Shown here in pieces: positions 52,877-63,398 of a stretch of 64,000 nt of DNA. A model generated the notes under the pieces. That model did no database searches and was not told where the DNA came from. It saw only the letters and a program-made list of their open reading frames with translations. The translations under genes were made by a program, and so were the position numbers. The number at the start of each line of letters is the position of its first letter. Within the stretch, counting starts at the first letter, position 1. The DNA is from Actinomadura litoris (GTDB taxonomy: Bacteria; Actinomycetota; Actinomycetes; Streptosporangiales; Streptosporangiaceae). The stretch lies in the NCBI RefSeq assembly GCF_009733595.1, contig NZ_WOFH01000001.1:62001-126000 (forward strand). Direction: 5' to 3'.

Positions 52877-53362
52877 TCGACAAGGGAACAATACTCCCGA
52901 GCCCACCGGTGCCCCTGAGCCCCAAGCGACCTCACCCAGAGCACGGCCCTGCTCGGCGTAGCAGGCGCGCGAAGAACTTCAACGCCGATCGGCCTTCGGC
53001 CTCCGGTCGGGGACGGACCAGGAAGATCGCCTCTCCCCCATCCAACAGCCCCGCCACGGTCTCGACGGCCTTCCACAGCCCGGGGATTGCGTGTCGGCTT
53101 CGGGGCCGGGTGGAATTCGGTGGCTTTTCAAGGGCGGGGGCAGGCGAAATGTGATGATGATCTTGGGGGGAACTACTTTTCCAGAGTTCCGCGGCGGGGC
53201 CGTAAGAGGTTGAGCTGCGGTTTTGGAGATCCTTCGGTCGGTAATCACAGGCGCCGCGGGCGGCGGTGCGGGTCGAAGGGAATTAGCATGCCCTGATCAG
53301 AGACACAGGTCGCGTCGCAACGGCCCAGGTCGCGACCACCGCTCCGCCGAAGCGAGGTCCCC
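52877..53362. other. intergenic region, no gene seen
   Basis: Nearly 490 bp between the divergent GNAT promoter and the secreted HEXXH protein contains only short frames without ribosome sites or family-like sequence. It should hold the promoter of the gene at 53363. Confidence 0.5.
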
Positions 53363-54301
53363 GTGAAACGTACCGGCCGCCTGACCCTGCTGACCGCCGC
53401 CGTCGCCCTGTCGCTGGTGCCCGGCCCCGCAGCCGTGGCCTCGGCCGCGCCGGGCGGCGCGGCCGAACCCTACTGCTACGGAGAACCCTCGACACCGACG
53501 GCCGACATCAGCGACGTCAAGGCGCGCTTCGGCTCCGGGAACTGGATGGCGAGCCTCCAGGAGATGTACAAGCGGCGCTGGCCGAGCGGGCAGAAGCTGG
53601 CCGTCGCGCAGGCGGGCGACAAGTACTGGAGCCAGTTCGTGAACACCCGGAGCTTCGAGGGCTTCGCCGAGTCGATGATGGTGGCGATCCACGAGGAGAC
53701 GCACATGTGGGACCTGGATCCGTCGCGGACCCGGTGGGACGTGCACATCGCGGCCTGGATCAACGCCTCGCAGCAGGCGACCACCGTGCCGCTGCACGGC
53801 GGCTTCCCCCGCCGCGAGATCCTGCCCCTGATCACCGACAAGTACAGCGACAGCATGGACGGCATCTACCTGCGCGACTCCCAGCAGGGCAGCTACAAGC
53901 TGCAGGGCGTGCTCGCGGAGCTGAACGCCGGGCTCATGGGACTGCCCGCGGTGACCGTCGTGCAGGAGTACATCAAGGGGGTCGGGGCCAGCAACGCCCG
54001 GGACATCGCTGCCACCAACCTGCGCTACCTGCTGCTCTATTTGCGGGTGGCCAAGGACAAGCACCCCGACTACTGGGCGCAGATCAAGGGCGAGCCGAAG
54101 CTGCGCGAACTCGTCCTGACCGAGTTCCTGCGCACGGCCTACTGGCTGGAGAAGTCCGCGCCCTACACGGGCAAGCTCGGCAGCCCCGACGCCGACCGGA
54201 TCACCGCGACGAACTACGCCCCGGCGAACATCGCCATCCTTGAGGAGTTCACCGGCGCCACCGTCCGCCGCGACACCGACAAACACTGCACCAGCGCCTA
54301 A
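53363..54301 (+). CDS. secreted protein with HEXXH metalloprotease-like motif, unknown family
   Basis: A 312-residue exported protein from GTG 53363, with signal peptide MKRTGRLTLLTAAVALSLVP and a cut near AASA-like SAAPGG. I do not recognise the family. The centre contains MMVAIHEETHMWDLDPSRT, an HEXXH zinc-binding/catalytic motif (HEETH), followed about 85 residues later by LAELNAGLMGLP, which could supply a third ligand (Glu). The rest is helical. There are two cysteines in the mature N-terminus (PYCYGE) and C-terminus (KHCTSA) that may form a disulfide. A zinc peptidase role is plausible but not shown. Confidence 0.55.
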   Translation: MKRTGRLTLLTAAVALSLVPGPAAVASAAPGGAAEPYCYGEPSTPTADISDVKARFGSGNWMASLQEMYKRRWPSGQKLAVAQAGDKYWSQFVNTRSFEGFAESMMVAIHEETHMWDLDPSRTRWDVHIAAWINASQQATTVPLHGGFPRREILPLITDKYSDSMDGIYLRDSQQGSYKLQGVLAELNAGLMGLPAVTVVQEYIKGVGASNARDIAATNLRYLLLYLRVAKDKHPDYWAQIKGEPKLRELVLTEFLRTAYWLEKSAPYTGKLGSPDADRITATNYAPANIAILEEFTGATVRRDTDKHCTSA

Positions 54302-54414
54302 CGGGGCCTACCACTGGGAACCGGGGGCGGGCGGCGTGGTTCCCGACGACGTGGACGAGAGCTCGGTGCGGACGTCGCCTCCGGCGAGCCATCGGGAGTT
54401 GGCGTACGGTCCGC

Positions 54415-57400
54415 TCACTCGGATCGGGCGGACGAGGGCCGTGCGTCCGGAAGCGCGACTATTGGTTTTGCCCATGAGCGGCCTTCGGGGTTTTTGAGGA
54501 TCAGGTATTCCGCGTCCACGTGGGGTTCGATCGCGCTGTGCTTGTCGTTGGGGGCTCCGATGATGAGTTGGAAGCCCAGGCCGCGCCAGGCGCCGATGGC
54601 GCGGCCGGTGAAGTGCGCGTCGGCCTTGATGAGCGCCTCGTCCAGGAAGACGGGGGCGTAGCGGGGGCGTTCGGCGCCCGCGTCGCCCAGCTGGTAGCGC
54701 AGCGCGGCGCCGACGATGAACGCCACCAGTTCCTGGGACTCGCCGCCCGACTTCTCCCCGATGTGGTCGTAGACCGCGACATGACGGCCGGTGAGGTCGC
54801 ATTTCTCCGCGCTGATCCGGACGTGGTTGCGCACGTCGACCAGGTCGGCGAAGTCGGGGGCGGTGCGGCGGATGCGGTCGATCACCTTGGCCATGCGGTG
54901 GTAGGCGCGTTCGCGGTCGGCGTCCGTGGTCGATGTGTCGATGGCGGCGCGGACGTCGCGCAGTTCCTTGCGGAAGCGGGCGCGTACCGCGGAGTGGCTT
55001 TCCTGCGGGTCGATGCGCAGCCGGTGGCCGTCGTCGTTGAAGGGCAGTTCGGCGAGGATGCGGTTGACCGGGTCGATCCGGTCGCGGATCTCGCGGACGG
55101 CGGCGGCGAGTTCGCTGTCCAGGCTGGTGAGGTCGTTGCCGGAGAGCTTGAGCAGGCTGTCGCGCCACTCGGTCTCCAGCTCGTGCAGGCCGCTGGTCTC
55201 CAGGTCGGTGAGCAGGCGGTCGAAGTCGCGGTAGGACGCGTCCGGTTCGGTGCCGAGGTTCGGGTTCGGCCAGCGCTCGACGAAGGTCGAGAAGATGTCG
55301 CGGAGTGCCTGGCGTGAGCGGTCGATCGACTCCTCGGCCGATTTCCGGTCGTCGCGCATCCGTTCGACGCCGCGGCGGTGCGCGGTGTCGAAGTCCTTCA
55401 GCGCCGTCGCCGGGTCGGTGCCGTCGGGGGCGTCGTCGAACAGGGCCGCCAGGTACTCGCGGTGCCGCGGGCTCACCTCGGTGCCGCTCGCGGCGGCGGT
55501 GTCGAGCGCCTGCTGGGCGCCGTCCACCTCGTCCACGATCGCTTCCCAGGACTCGTCGAGGCGTTTGGCCTCGCTCTTCTGCTCGCCTATGCGTTCGGTC
55601 AGCGCGCTGACCCGGGTCTTGAGCTCCTCCGCCTGTCTCTGCAGCCGGTCGATCTCCGGGTTGTCGTCGCGGACCTCGGTGATGAGCCGGTTCCAGCGGT
55701 CGTGTTCGGCGGTGACGGACGCGACGTCCACCTGGTCCCAGGAGAGGTCGGTCACGGTCTGGTAGGCGGCGCGCCTCTCCTCGAAGGAGTTGAGGTTCCG
55801 CTCCGCTTTCCTCGCCTGCGCGAGGGCGTCCTCGTGGCGTTCCCTGGCGTGCTCGATCCGGGTGTCGAGATCGGCGAGCAGCCTGGTGTTGGAGAATCCC
55901 AGCAGGTTGGCGCGGCCGTGGCCGCCGTGCGCGCCCCGTCCGCGCTGCGAGGTCTGGCCGGTGATGGTGAGCGCCCTGGGATGCTGCACCAGCAGTTTGG
56001 GCGACTCGACGCAGACGAAGTCGAACCCGCGCGCGAGTTCGCCCTTGAGCCAGGCCGTGAACGGCGACGGCCGGTAGTCGAGGCGGCCGGGGAGCGTCCT
56101 GTCGTTCAGCCCGACCTCGTCGCGCATGCCGGTGCGGACGCCCTCGAAATGCAGCCGCCGGGCGACCGGCACCGCGTTGATCGCCTCGCGGAACGCGTTC
56201 AGCCGGCCGATGTCGATCAGCATCCGGGTGGCGAACCCGCCGAGCGCCAGGTTGAACGCCTCCCGCCACGGCTCGAACTCCGTGCGCACCTCGATCAGCT
56301 CACCGACGAAGGGCAGGTCGTCGGGGGTGAGCCCGGCGGCCTCGGCCAGCAGGTCGCGGGCGGTGTGCAGGTCGGTGGGGATGTTGCCGCGGCGGGCCTT
56401 GACCCTGGTGTGCTCGGCGCGCAGCGCGGCCAGGTCGCGTTCGGCGGCGCCGCTCTCCGACGCCGCCTTGGCGAACTCGTTCTGCGCGGTCTTCCTGGCG
56501 TCGGAGTCGGCCAGCGTCCGGTGCGCGGTGTCGACCAGGGCGGCGAACTCCTCACCGGACGCCGCGCTGGCGCCGAGGGTCGCGAGGACGTGGTCCAGCC
56601 GCTTGCGCGCGCGCTCGACCTCGGCCAGCCGCAGTTCCACGCCGCGGATCTCCCGGCGGGCGGTCTCCAGCCGGTCGCCGCCGGAGGCGCGCAGGGTGTC
56701 GAGGACCGCGTCGCGCTGGGCCTCCGCCGCCGTGATCAGCGTGGAGGTCTCCTGGACGTCCCCGGCGGCCCGGTGGCGCCGCCTGGTCAGGTCCTGCTCG
56801 GCCGCGCGCAGCAGGTCGAGCCGCCGCTCGTGGCGCCACAGCGCGGCGGGGGACGCCGGGTCGGCGAACGATCCGACCTCGTCGATCACCTGCAAGCGGG
56901 TCACCGCGTCGTCGATGGCGGCCCGGTGGTCGCGGATCGGGGCCAGCGCCCGCACCTGCCGGCGGGCGGTGATCATCCGGTCGCGGGTGCCGGACAGCTC
57001 GTCGAACTGCTGCACGACCTCGTCGGCCGTCGCGAGGGTGGACGGCTCCTCCAGCACCATCGTCTTGTACAGCGCGTCGACCGTGGTGATCTGCTGGCCG
57101 GCCTGGATCCGGCCGAGCAGCCCGACCGCCTTGTGCCCGTCCCCGGCGGCGCCGATGCCGAGCGCGGTGTGCAGCCGGGCGGTGAAGTCGCGGTCGGTGC
57201 CGAAGCAGGTCAGGCCCGTCGCGGTGACGGCGTCGCGGGCGAACCTGCTGCCCGCGGGGCCGTCCAGTTCGCGCAGGTCGTAGGCGTCGTCGCGGGTGGC
57301 GCGGACGACGGCGACGTCGTCCAGGACGCGCGCGGCCGAGGGCACGTACCAGGCCCGGAGCGCGGTGAACACCGCGCCGCCCGGGTCGGCCCAGGTCATC

Positions 57401-57783
57401 GCGATCGCCGACCAGGTGTCGCGGCCGTCCCCGCGCAGCACCCGCGACCTCGTCTCGCCGCCGGTGCGCGACTCGTCGAGCTTCCCGCGCGCGTAGGAGA
57501 GGATGTTGCGCTGGTCCTTGCCGCGGGGGCGGCCGACCACCCCGCCGTTGGAGGCGCCGTTGAACGGGGTGGTGTGCGGCATCAGCAACGCGATGTAGGA
57601 GTCCATCAGCGTCGACTTGCCCGATCCGGAGCCGCCGCTGAACAGGGTCGCGCCGGGGGCGAACCGGATGCGGTGGTAGCCGTCGTAGCCGCCCCAGTTG
57701 ACGAGCTGGAGGTCTCGCGCGACCCACTGCTGCCCCCGCGAGGCCGCCGGGATCAGCCCGAACAGCGTGTCGATCATGCTCAT
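54415..57783 (-). CDS. jetC: SMC-like ATPase JetC/MksB-type of a Wadjet-like system
   Basis: A 1122-residue condensin-like ATPase starting at ATG 57783, overlapping the jetB stop (ATGA). Walker A is [15 protein letters not shown] (Gly-50 to Ser-57), long coiled coils span the middle, a hinge-like segment lies around residues 540-640 ([20 protein letters not shown]), the ABC signature is [15 protein letters not shown] and Walker [16 protein letters not shown]. In Wadjet systems JetC with JetA and JetB extrudes DNA loops and detects small circles such as plasmids, and JetD cuts them. The gene ends against a convergent secreted-protein gene, so no jetD follows. Confidence 0.88.
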   Translation of the reverse strand: MSMIDTLFGLIPAASRGQQWVARDLQLVNWGGYDGYHRIRFAPGATLFSGGSGSGKSTLMDSYIALLMPHTTPFNGASNGGVVGRPRGKDQRNILSYARGKLDESRTGGETRSRVLRGDGRDTWSAIAMTWADPGGAVFTALRAWYVPSAARVLDDVAVVRATRDDAYDLRELDGPAGSRFARDAVTATGLTCFGTDRDFTARLHTALGIGAAGDGHKAVGLLGRIQAGQQITTVDALYKTMVLEEPSTLATADEVVQQFDELSGTRDRMITARRQVRALAPIRDHRAAIDDAVTRLQVIDEVGSFADPASPAALWRHERRLDLLRAAEQDLTRRRHRAAGDVQETSTLITAAEAQRDAVLDTLRASGGDRLETARREIRGVELRLAEVERARKRLDHVLATLGASAASGEEFAALVDTAHRTLADSDARKTAQNEFAKAASESGAAERDLAALRAEHTRVKARRGNIPTDLHTARDLLAEAAGLTPDDLPFVGELIEVRTEFEPWREAFNLALGGFATRMLIDIGRLNAFREAINAVPVARRLHFEGVRTGMRDEVGLNDRTLPGRLDYRPSPFTAWLKGELARGFDFVCVESPKLLVQHPRALTITGQTSQRGRGAHGGHGRANLLGFSNTRLLADLDTRIEHARERHEDALAQARKAERNLNSFEERRAAYQTVTDLSWDQVDVASVTAEHDRWNRLITEVRDDNPEIDRLQRQAEELKTRVSALTERIGEQKSEAKRLDESWEAIVDEVDGAQQALDTAAASGTEVSPRHREYLAALFDDAPDGTDPATALKDFDTAHRRGVERMRDDRKSAEESIDRSRQALRDIFSTFVERWPNPNLGTEPDASYRDFDRLLTDLETSGLHELETEWRDSLLKLSGNDLTSLDSELAAAVREIRDRIDPVNRILAELPFNDDGHRLRIDPQESHSAVRARFRKELRDVRAAIDTSTTDADRERAYHRMAKVIDRIRRTAPDFADLVDVRNHVRISAEKCDLTGRHVAVYDHIGEKSGGESQELVAFIVGAALRYQLGDAGAERPRYAPVFLDEALIKADAHFTGRAIGAWRGLGFQLIIGAPNDKHSAIEPHVDAEYLILKNPEGRSWAKPIVALPDARPSSARSE

Positions 57784-58451
57784 GACGCGGCCTCGTTCCG
57801 CTCCCGCAGCCACCGGCTCAGCTCGGTGAGCCGCTCGGTGCTGAGCACGACCTCGACCAGCGAGGTGATCCGGTACCGGCCCGCCGACTCCTCCGCGAGC
57901 AGGCCCTCGGTGACCAGCCGCTGCACCGCGTTGCGGATCTCGCGCTGGCCCCGGGCGAGGTTGTGGTCGTCGGGGTCGAAGTAGGTCAGCACGGTCTGTT
58001 CCAGCTCTTCGATGTCGACCCGCGCGGACGTCTCGCCGGTGCCGCGCTCCCGTTGGAAGACCGACCGGAGGTGGACCAGCACCAGGGTCTCGGCCCGGTT
58101 GTAGGGGTCGTCCTTCAGCAGGATCGGGACGTCCAGCTCCGCCGTGCGGACCTGCTGCTTGTAGGCGATGCCCCGGTCGTGGTCGACGACGAGCCGGACG
58201 AACAGGTCGTGCAGCCGCGACTCGATGATCTGCTGGTTCTCCAGCAGCGTGCGCCACTGCGCCGGGTGCTTCTCGGCCAGCAGGAACCTGCGCTGGAGCA
58301 GCCGGACCAGCACCCGCCGCACGTCGACGTCCAGCGTGCCGGTGTCGCCGGCGAACAGCTCGGCCGGGTCGTCCTCCATCGGGACCGGCTCGATGAAGCC
58401 CGCCGCCGCGCCGGACGAACGGTCGTCGCCCGCGCCGTCCCCTTCACTCAT
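57780..58451 (-). CDS. jetB: DUF4194 protein, JetB/MksE-type
   Basis: A 223-residue protein of the DUF4194 family, the MukE-like accessory subunit. Family features are [32 protein letters not shown] and [20 protein letters not shown], followed by a winged-helix end. It overlaps jetA by 8 bp and jetC by 4 bp. Confidence 0.88.
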   Translation of the reverse strand: MSEGDGAGDDRSSGAAAGFIEPVPMEDDPAELFAGDTGTLDVDVRRVLVRLLQRRFLLAEKHPAQWRTLLENQQIIESRLHDLFVRLVVDHDRGIAYKQQVRTAELDVPILLKDDPYNRAETLVLVHLRSVFQRERGTGETSARVDIEELEQTVLTYFDPDDHNLARGQREIRNAVQRLVTEGLLAEESAGRYRITSLVEVVLSTERLTELSRWLRERNEAAS

Positions 58452-59967
58452 CGTCGCTTCCCTGGCTCTCGTCCGCGGCGCCGCTCGTCGCGGGGTGCGC
58501 CGGGTTCGCCGCCAGCACGCCCCCGAACGCGAACCGCCGCCCGGTCAGGTCGGGCCTGACCGCGTCGACCGTCACCATCTCAGCCGTGTCGGACATTCCG
58601 AGGTCGTGCGCGATCTCCAGCAGTCCGAGCAGGTCCACCGGGCGCCGGATCCGCGCGGCCGCCGCGCGGAACGCCGCCGCGACGTCGACGCCGTCCGCGT
58701 CCCCCGCGAACTCCTCCAGGTGGGCGCGCAGTTCGGCGTACTGGGGGCCGCCCCACGCACGGGTGTCCGCGGACGGCACGTCCTCGACGTCGTCCCATTC
58801 CCGCAGGGGCGTGGGCGGCTGGGGAGGCCGCAGGTCGTTCATGGTCTGGCGCAGTTGCCCGACGTCGGCCACCGGGAGGCGGCGCAGCGGGTCGACGACC
58901 GTGCCGCGGCGCGCGCCGGGCACCCAGGTGTGGAACCCGGCCATCACGTCCCGGAGCAGCTCGTCCACCTGGCGGTCGCGCATCGGGTCGTGGTTGCGCA
59001 CCTGGGTGGTGATGACGTGCGACGCCTGCCGCTGCGCGGTCAGCACCTCCTTCACGCCCTGCTCGATCCGGCGCGCGATCTCGGCGAGCTCCCGCCGCTG
59101 CGGCTCGGCCATCTGGTGGGTGAACCCGTGCCTGAGGACGGTGCGCAGCAGGTTCGACAGGTCGTCGATCCGCGCCGGGTCGCCGATCAGGCGCAGCGCC
59201 CCGGCGAACGCGCGGCCCTCCGGCGTCGCGTCCATGATCTGCCGGCCGCGCTCCAGGTACTCGCGCAGCACCTCGCCGGTCGGCCGGACGTCCTGCCGCA
59301 GGTCGGCGACGACGTCCCGCTGCATGGCCTTGATCGACTCGGCGACGCGGGCGAAGTCGGCGGGCAGCTCCCGCGCCAGGTGCAGGACGTTCTCGGCCGC
59401 TTCGAGCAACTGGTCGTCGTCGACGGTCTCGACCGCGCCGCCCCGTTCGAGCCGGTCGAGTTCGCGGCGGCGCTGGTCGATCTCCGTCTGGAGGCGCGCC
59501 ATCCGGGCCATCACGTCCGGGTCCGCGTCCTGCGCGAGCCGCTCGACCGCCTCCAGCAGCGTCCGGACGCGGGACTCCGACACCCGGGTCCGGGCTCCGC
59601 CGACCCGTCCCGCGACCTCCAGCGCGCCGACGCCGTGCGCGGACAGCCGGTACACCTCGACGTCGTCGGCGACCTGCCGGACGAGCCAGCCCGCGTGCAC
59701 CCACTGCCTGCACAGGTCGCGCGCGTTCCCGGCGGGCAGGGGCTGGTCGCCCTCGTCGCCGTGGCCCGCCGCCCGCAACCGGTCCAGGGCGTCGGCGATC
59801 TCCGCGTGGGCGTCCGCCACCGCCACCGCCGGACGCTCCGGCGTGAACATCATCGCCAGCACCGTCACCACGAACGGCGCGTAGGTCCGGTGGAGCAGAT
59901 CGAGCATCGGGTTCTGAAACGCCCGGAGCGCGCCCTGGTACGCGCCCTCCACACCTCGTGTTCCCAT
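58444..59967 (-). CDS. jetA: DUF3375 protein, JetA/MksF-type kleisin
   Basis: A 507-residue DUF3375 protein, the kleisin-like subunit of Wadjet/MksBEF complexes. The N-terminal part [20 protein letters not shown] and [20 protein letters not shown], and the helical middle with [14 protein letters not shown], match the family. It is the first gene of the jetA-jetB-jetC operon. An unrelated P450 gene lies upstream, ending 76 bp before. Confidence 0.87.
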   Translation of the reverse strand: MGTRGVEGAYQGALRAFQNPMLDLLHRTYAPFVVTVLAMMFTPERPAVAVADAHAEIADALDRLRAAGHGDEGDQPLPAGNARDLCRQWVHAGWLVRQVADDVEVYRLSAHGVGALEVAGRVGGARTRVSESRVRTLLEAVERLAQDADPDVMARMARLQTEIDQRRRELDRLERGGAVETVDDDQLLEAAENVLHLARELPADFARVAESIKAMQRDVVADLRQDVRPTGEVLREYLERGRQIMDATPEGRAFAGALRLIGDPARIDDLSNLLRTVLRHGFTHQMAEPQRRELAEIARRIEQGVKEVLTAQRQASHVITTQVRNHDPMRDRQVDELLRDVMAGFHTWVPGARRGTVVDPLRRLPVADVGQLRQTMNDLRPPQPPTPLREWDDVEDVPSADTRAWGGPQYAELRAHLEEFAGDADGVDVAAAFRAAAARIRRPVDLLGLLEIAHDLGMSDTAEMVTVDAVRPDLTGRRFAFGGVLAANPAHPATSGAADESQGSDDE

Positions 59968-60043
59968 CGCGGACCAGGGTACGACCTGCCGCTCGGCCCG
60001 GACGCATCGGCGAACCGGCGCGGGCGCGGGGCCCGGTCTCCGC

Positions 60044-61336
60044 TCAGCCGGCGGCGGTCGTGCGGCGGGTCAGCCGGCATTTCATGCCGGTGGGCAGCAG
60101 GACCGGCCCGTACTCGGCGCCGATCTGGTGGAGGTCGGGAACGTCCAGGTCGTAGCCGGCGGCCAGTCGCGCCGCGGCGAGCAGGAGAATGCTCAGCCCC
60201 AGTTGCGCGGCGAGGCATCCGCGCGGGCCGCTGCTGAAGGGAAGGTAGGCGTGGGGCGCGTGGGGACGCTCGCCGGTGCTCCAGCGCTCGGGTTCGAAAC
60301 GGTCGGGGTCCGTCCAATAGCGCGGGTCGTGGTGCAGCAGATAGGGGCTGAACATCACGGCGGTGCCGGCGGGGATCCGCATCTCGCCCAACGTGATGTC
60401 GGCGATGGTGTCGCGACCCAGCAGCCATGCGGGCGGATGTACTCGCAGCACCTCGTGGAGGAAGGAATAGGTATAGGGCAGGGCCTGCTCGGGAGCGGCG
60501 CGGATGGATTCCCATCCGGAGGCCGAGACCTCGCCGCGGATGCGGTCGAAGGACTGGGGGGCGGCGGCCAGGTGGTAGAGCAGCCAGCACCAGGCCCCGC
60601 CCATCGTGCCGATGGCGCCCAGCGCGCTCATCCCCGCGGCGCCGTGCGCGATGTCGTGCGGCACCGGTTCGGGCGCGGTCCGCAGGATCTCCAGCAGAGT
60701 CGGTGGGTCCTCGGCCGGCGCGTCGTCCTCCAGCATCAGCGAGATGCGGTCCCTGATGCGCTGATCGGCGGCCTCGATCCGGCGCCGGGCCCGGCTGGGC
60801 CACCAGTTGGGCACGCGGCCGAGCGACGCGGAGGAGGTCTCCGTGAAGGACTCCATCAGCGCGTCTTCCAGTTGCGGCGACGGGTGCGGCGCATAAACCG
60901 ACAGCAGCGCCCTGACGCAGAATCGCCACCCCTGCTCGGCGGGGTCGAACCACTCCCCCTCAAGCGCCCGCAGGTCGGCCTCCACCACCTGGTTCACCAT
61001 CGGCAGGTGCGCCGGAAGCGCCGTCGGCCTCAGGACGGCCAGGGCCTCCTGGCGGGCCCGCATCCATCGCTCGGTCTCCTCGGCGGCGGGGAAGCGCCCT
61101 CCCCGCAACGGGTTCGCATTGGGGACGGAGTCGCGGTTGGTGCGCGCGAGCACCTGCTGGATGAGCGCGGGATCGTTGACCACGACCACGCCGGTGTCGA
61201 AGCGGAAGACGTCGCCGTACTCCCGGTTGCACCAGGCCAGGTACTCGGCCGGTGCGGCCTCGTACGCCTTGAGGTGCCGTGCGAACACCCCGCCGTCCGG
61301 CCCCGGAATCTCCGCGTTCGACGCCCGCCGCAGCAT
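60044..61336 (-). CDS. cytochrome P450 behind a short peptide gene, candidate RiPP-modifying P450
   Basis: A 430-residue P450 starting at ATG 61336 with GGGAG upstream. The heme loop is LPFSSGPRGCLAAQLGLSIL, unlike the FGxGxHxCxG of the other two P450s here; ExxR is FLHEVLRVHPPAW, PERF-like DRFEPERWSTG, and the I-helix SALGAIGTMGGAWCWLLYHL lacks the usual acid-alcohol pair. A 26-codon Arg/Tyr-rich peptide gene ends 87 bp upstream on the same strand. Known stand-alone P450s next to such genes cross-link aromatic side chains in ribosomal peptides (biarylitides, cittilins, atropopeptides). The same role is proposed here, not proven. Confidence 0.8.
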   Translation of the reverse strand: MLRRASNAEIPGPDGGVFARHLKAYEAAPAEYLAWCNREYGDVFRFDTGVVVVNDPALIQQVLARTNRDSVPNANPLRGGRFPAAEETERWMRARQEALAVLRPTALPAHLPMVNQVVEADLRALEGEWFDPAEQGWRFCVRALLSVYAPHPSPQLEDALMESFTETSSASLGRVPNWWPSRARRRIEAADQRIRDRISLMLEDDAPAEDPPTLLEILRTAPEPVPHDIAHGAAGMSALGAIGTMGGAWCWLLYHLAAAPQSFDRIRGEVSASGWESIRAAPEQALPYTYSFLHEVLRVHPPAWLLGRDTIADITLGEMRIPAGTAVMFSPYLLHHDPRYWTDPDRFEPERWSTGERPHAPHAYLPFSSGPRGCLAAQLGLSILLLAAARLAAGYDLDVPDLHQIGAEYGPVLLPTGMKCRLTRRTTAAG

Positions 61337-61423
61337 GTCTCCCTTTCGACGTCCTACTCCCACACACAGCCCGACGCGGTGCCGGAAAGCACGTCGCCGT
61401 TCCGGCACCGCCGGCGGGATGGG

Positions 61424-61504
61424 TTACCGGACGCGGTAAATCCTGTAGCGGCCAGGCATCTGACCGCGGTGGACGCCCAGCGTGCGCTTCACGAGCCTCA
61501 TCAT
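61424..61504 (-). CDS. 26-residue Arg/Tyr-rich peptide, candidate RiPP precursor
   Basis: ATG 61504 (second ATG 61501) has GGAGGA 10 bases upstream within a longer purine run. The peptide starts MMRLVKRTLGVHRG and ends GRYRIYRVR, so the two tyrosines form a YxxY in the C-terminal third, which would be the core. It is strongly basic, like precursors of P450-modified RiPPs. The stop is 87 bp before the P450 start, and no terminator is visible between them. It is too short for routine gene finding. An attenuation leader peptide is the main alternative. Confidence 0.6.
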   Translation of the reverse strand: MMRLVKRTLGVHRGQMPGRYRIYRVR

Positions 61505-61527
61505 GATCTCTACTTCCTCCTCCCCGT

Positions 61528-61579
61528 CGCCCAAGGAGCGTGCGCATGCACGCCCCTCGAATCAATTACCCCTTGGGCG
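61528..61579 (-). promoter_or_regulatory. structured 5' leader before the peptide gene
   Basis: Outer 9-bp stem CGCCCAAGG/CCTTGGGCG (61528-61536 with 61571-61579) and inner 6-bp stem GCGTGC/GCACGC with loop GCAT (61538-61553). It lies right before the peptide ribosome site and could control its translation or protect the message. Confidence 0.5.
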
Positions 61580-61703
61580 CCTGTCCAATGTCTCCAAGCA
61601 GATAGATTGTTGGGAGATTAATTGACTACACGCTGTTGCGGGATTTGGATACGGCCGTCAGAGGATTTGGGTGCGAGCAAAAATGCCCGCCGAACCCGGC
61701 GGA

Positions 61704-63107
61704 TCAGGCTCCCGAGACACAGTTCCGGCCTTCGGCGCGCACATTCGGCCGGCCGGAATACTTCCAGCGGCATACGGCGGTGGGGCCGGCTATCGTTCCG
61801 TTCTCGCCTTCACGGTCTTTCGAGCAGACCGCCTGATCGGCCCAGACGGCGGAATAGGGATAGCCGTGCGCCCTGCAGTAATCGGAGTAATCCTGCGCGC
61901 TCAGGGAGCCGAGGTTCCGCGACTTCGGCCGGGGCGTCCTTAGGGACGGTCGGCGTGTCGGCGCCGGATCACTCTTCGTCGCCGCCGGGCTCGGATGAGA
62001 CCCCGGACCTTCCGGCGGCGTGCTCACGCCCTCGGTCGTGCCCGTGGTCGGACTCGGGCTTTGACCGGGCTCTTTCGACGGGCCCGGGGCGGGCGTTGCG
62101 GACGGCGGCGCGCCGGGGGGCGTCGGCGAAGGGTGCGCCGTCGCGCCCTCCCCCTCCCCTGGGAGCCGGATGTAGAGGGCACCGACCATGGCCGGCACCG
62201 CCAGCACCACGGCCGCGAACCCCAGGCGTCGGCGTTTTGCGCCGGGGGGCTCGGGCGGTCGGCGGGGTTCGGTGTCGTCGGGGGCGGGCCGCGGTGTGCG
62301 GGAGTCGAGGAGGCGGTCGCTCACCTCGGCCGCGGTGGGGCGTTCGGCGGGGTCCTTGCGCAGGCAGTCGCGGACGACTTCCGCCAGGTCGCCTTCCATT
62401 CCGTCCAGGTCCGGTTCCTTGTGGAGGACGGCGAGGGCGACGGCCGAGACGGTGGTGCCGGGAAAGGCTCTGCGGCCGGTGGCCGCGAACACCATCGTGG
62501 CCGCCCAGGCGAACATGTCCGCCTCCGGGCCGGCCTTCGCACCGTCGATGTGCTCGGGGGCCATGTAGCCGGGCGTCCCGACGACCTGGCTGCTGGTGAG
62601 CGACTGGCTGAGGTCCAGGGCGCGCGAGATGCCGAAGTCGATGACCACGGGGCCGTCGGGGGCGAGCAGGACGTTGCCGGGCTTGAAGTCGCGATGGACC
62701 ACCCCGCCCTTGTGGATGGCCGCCAGCGCGGTGATGGTGTTGACCGCCAGCCGTTCGAGTGCGGAGTCGCCGCGCGGCCCCGCGTCCTTCACGGAGGCCA
62801 GCAGGGAGGGGCCGTCGACGAATTCGCTGGCGATGTAGGGCTGACCGTTGATCGTTCCGCTGTCGAGGACCTGTGCCGTGCAGAAGGGGGCGACCCGTTT
62901 GGCGATCTCGACCTCGGCCAGAAAGCGGGTGCGCGCCGTTTCCTGGGTGATCAGGTGGGGGTGCAGGAGTTTGATCGCGGCGCGCCGCCCCCGCTCGTCC
63001 AGCCCCAGGTAAACGGTGCCCTGGCCGCCGACGCCGAGGCGCCCCCGCAGCTCGTACCCGCCGATGGCCTCGGGGTCGGTGGGCAAGAGCGGCGTCACCT
63101 CGGGCAC
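61704..63107 (-). CDS. membrane Ser/Thr protein kinase with Cys-rich external domain
   Basis: A 467-residue Hanks-type kinase. Residues 1-270 form the kinase domain: glycine loop GRLGVGGQGTVYLG, lysine in AAIKLLHPHL, catalytic HRDFKPGNVLL, DFGISRAL and GTPGYMAPEH. A basic stretch and one transmembrane helix (about residues 295-313) precede a Pro/Ser/Thr-rich linker (about 315-400) and an external C-terminal domain with four cysteines (DYCRAHGYPY, AVCSKD, AVCRWKYSG, RNCVSGA) and no PASTA repeats. The external domain probably senses a ligand or cell-wall state. Targets are unknown. Confidence 0.92.
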   Translation of the reverse strand: MPEVTPLLPTDPEAIGGYELRGRLGVGGQGTVYLGLDERGRRAAIKLLHPHLITQETARTRFLAEVEIAKRVAPFCTAQVLDSGTINGQPYIASEFVDGPSLLASVKDAGPRGDSALERLAVNTITALAAIHKGGVVHRDFKPGNVLLAPDGPVVIDFGISRALDLSQSLTSSQVVGTPGYMAPEHIDGAKAGPEADMFAWAATMVFAATGRRAFPGTTVSAVALAVLHKEPDLDGMEGDLAEVVRDCLRKDPAERPTAAEVSDRLLDSRTPRPAPDDTEPRRPPEPPGAKRRRLGFAAVVLAVPAMVGALYIRLPGEGEGATAHPSPTPPGAPPSATPAPGPSKEPGQSPSPTTGTTEGVSTPPEGPGSHPSPAATKSDPAPTRRPSLRTPRPKSRNLGSLSAQDYSDYCRAHGYPYSAVWADQAVCSKDREGENGTIAGPTAVCRWKYSGRPNVRAEGRNCVSGA

Positions 63108-63398
63108 GCGTCCTCCAAATGCACGGATCCCATGATCTTAGGAATCGCCGATAGATCATGGAGTGATTCGGGGCGATCAAGTCCCTTGGTGCGTCCCGCC
63201 CCCGACCTGCGCGGCTTGTCGTGGCCGCGCGCAATCGGCGGCCGCCAAGCCCCGACATGTCTATCGGACCCGATCACCGATCGGCAAGGGACCCCTACCG
63301 CGCCGCCACCACTCCGCGCATTCGGACTGTTGACACAGGCCCTATTGCTCGGAATCGCCGAATGGTGCGGGCCGGCGCCCGCCCGCCGCCGGACACGG

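Noticed and set aside
54308..56269. 653-codon minus-strand frame inside jetC
   Set aside because: It lies on the same strand in another frame and has Arg/Pro-rich shadow composition; jetC carries the SMC motifs.
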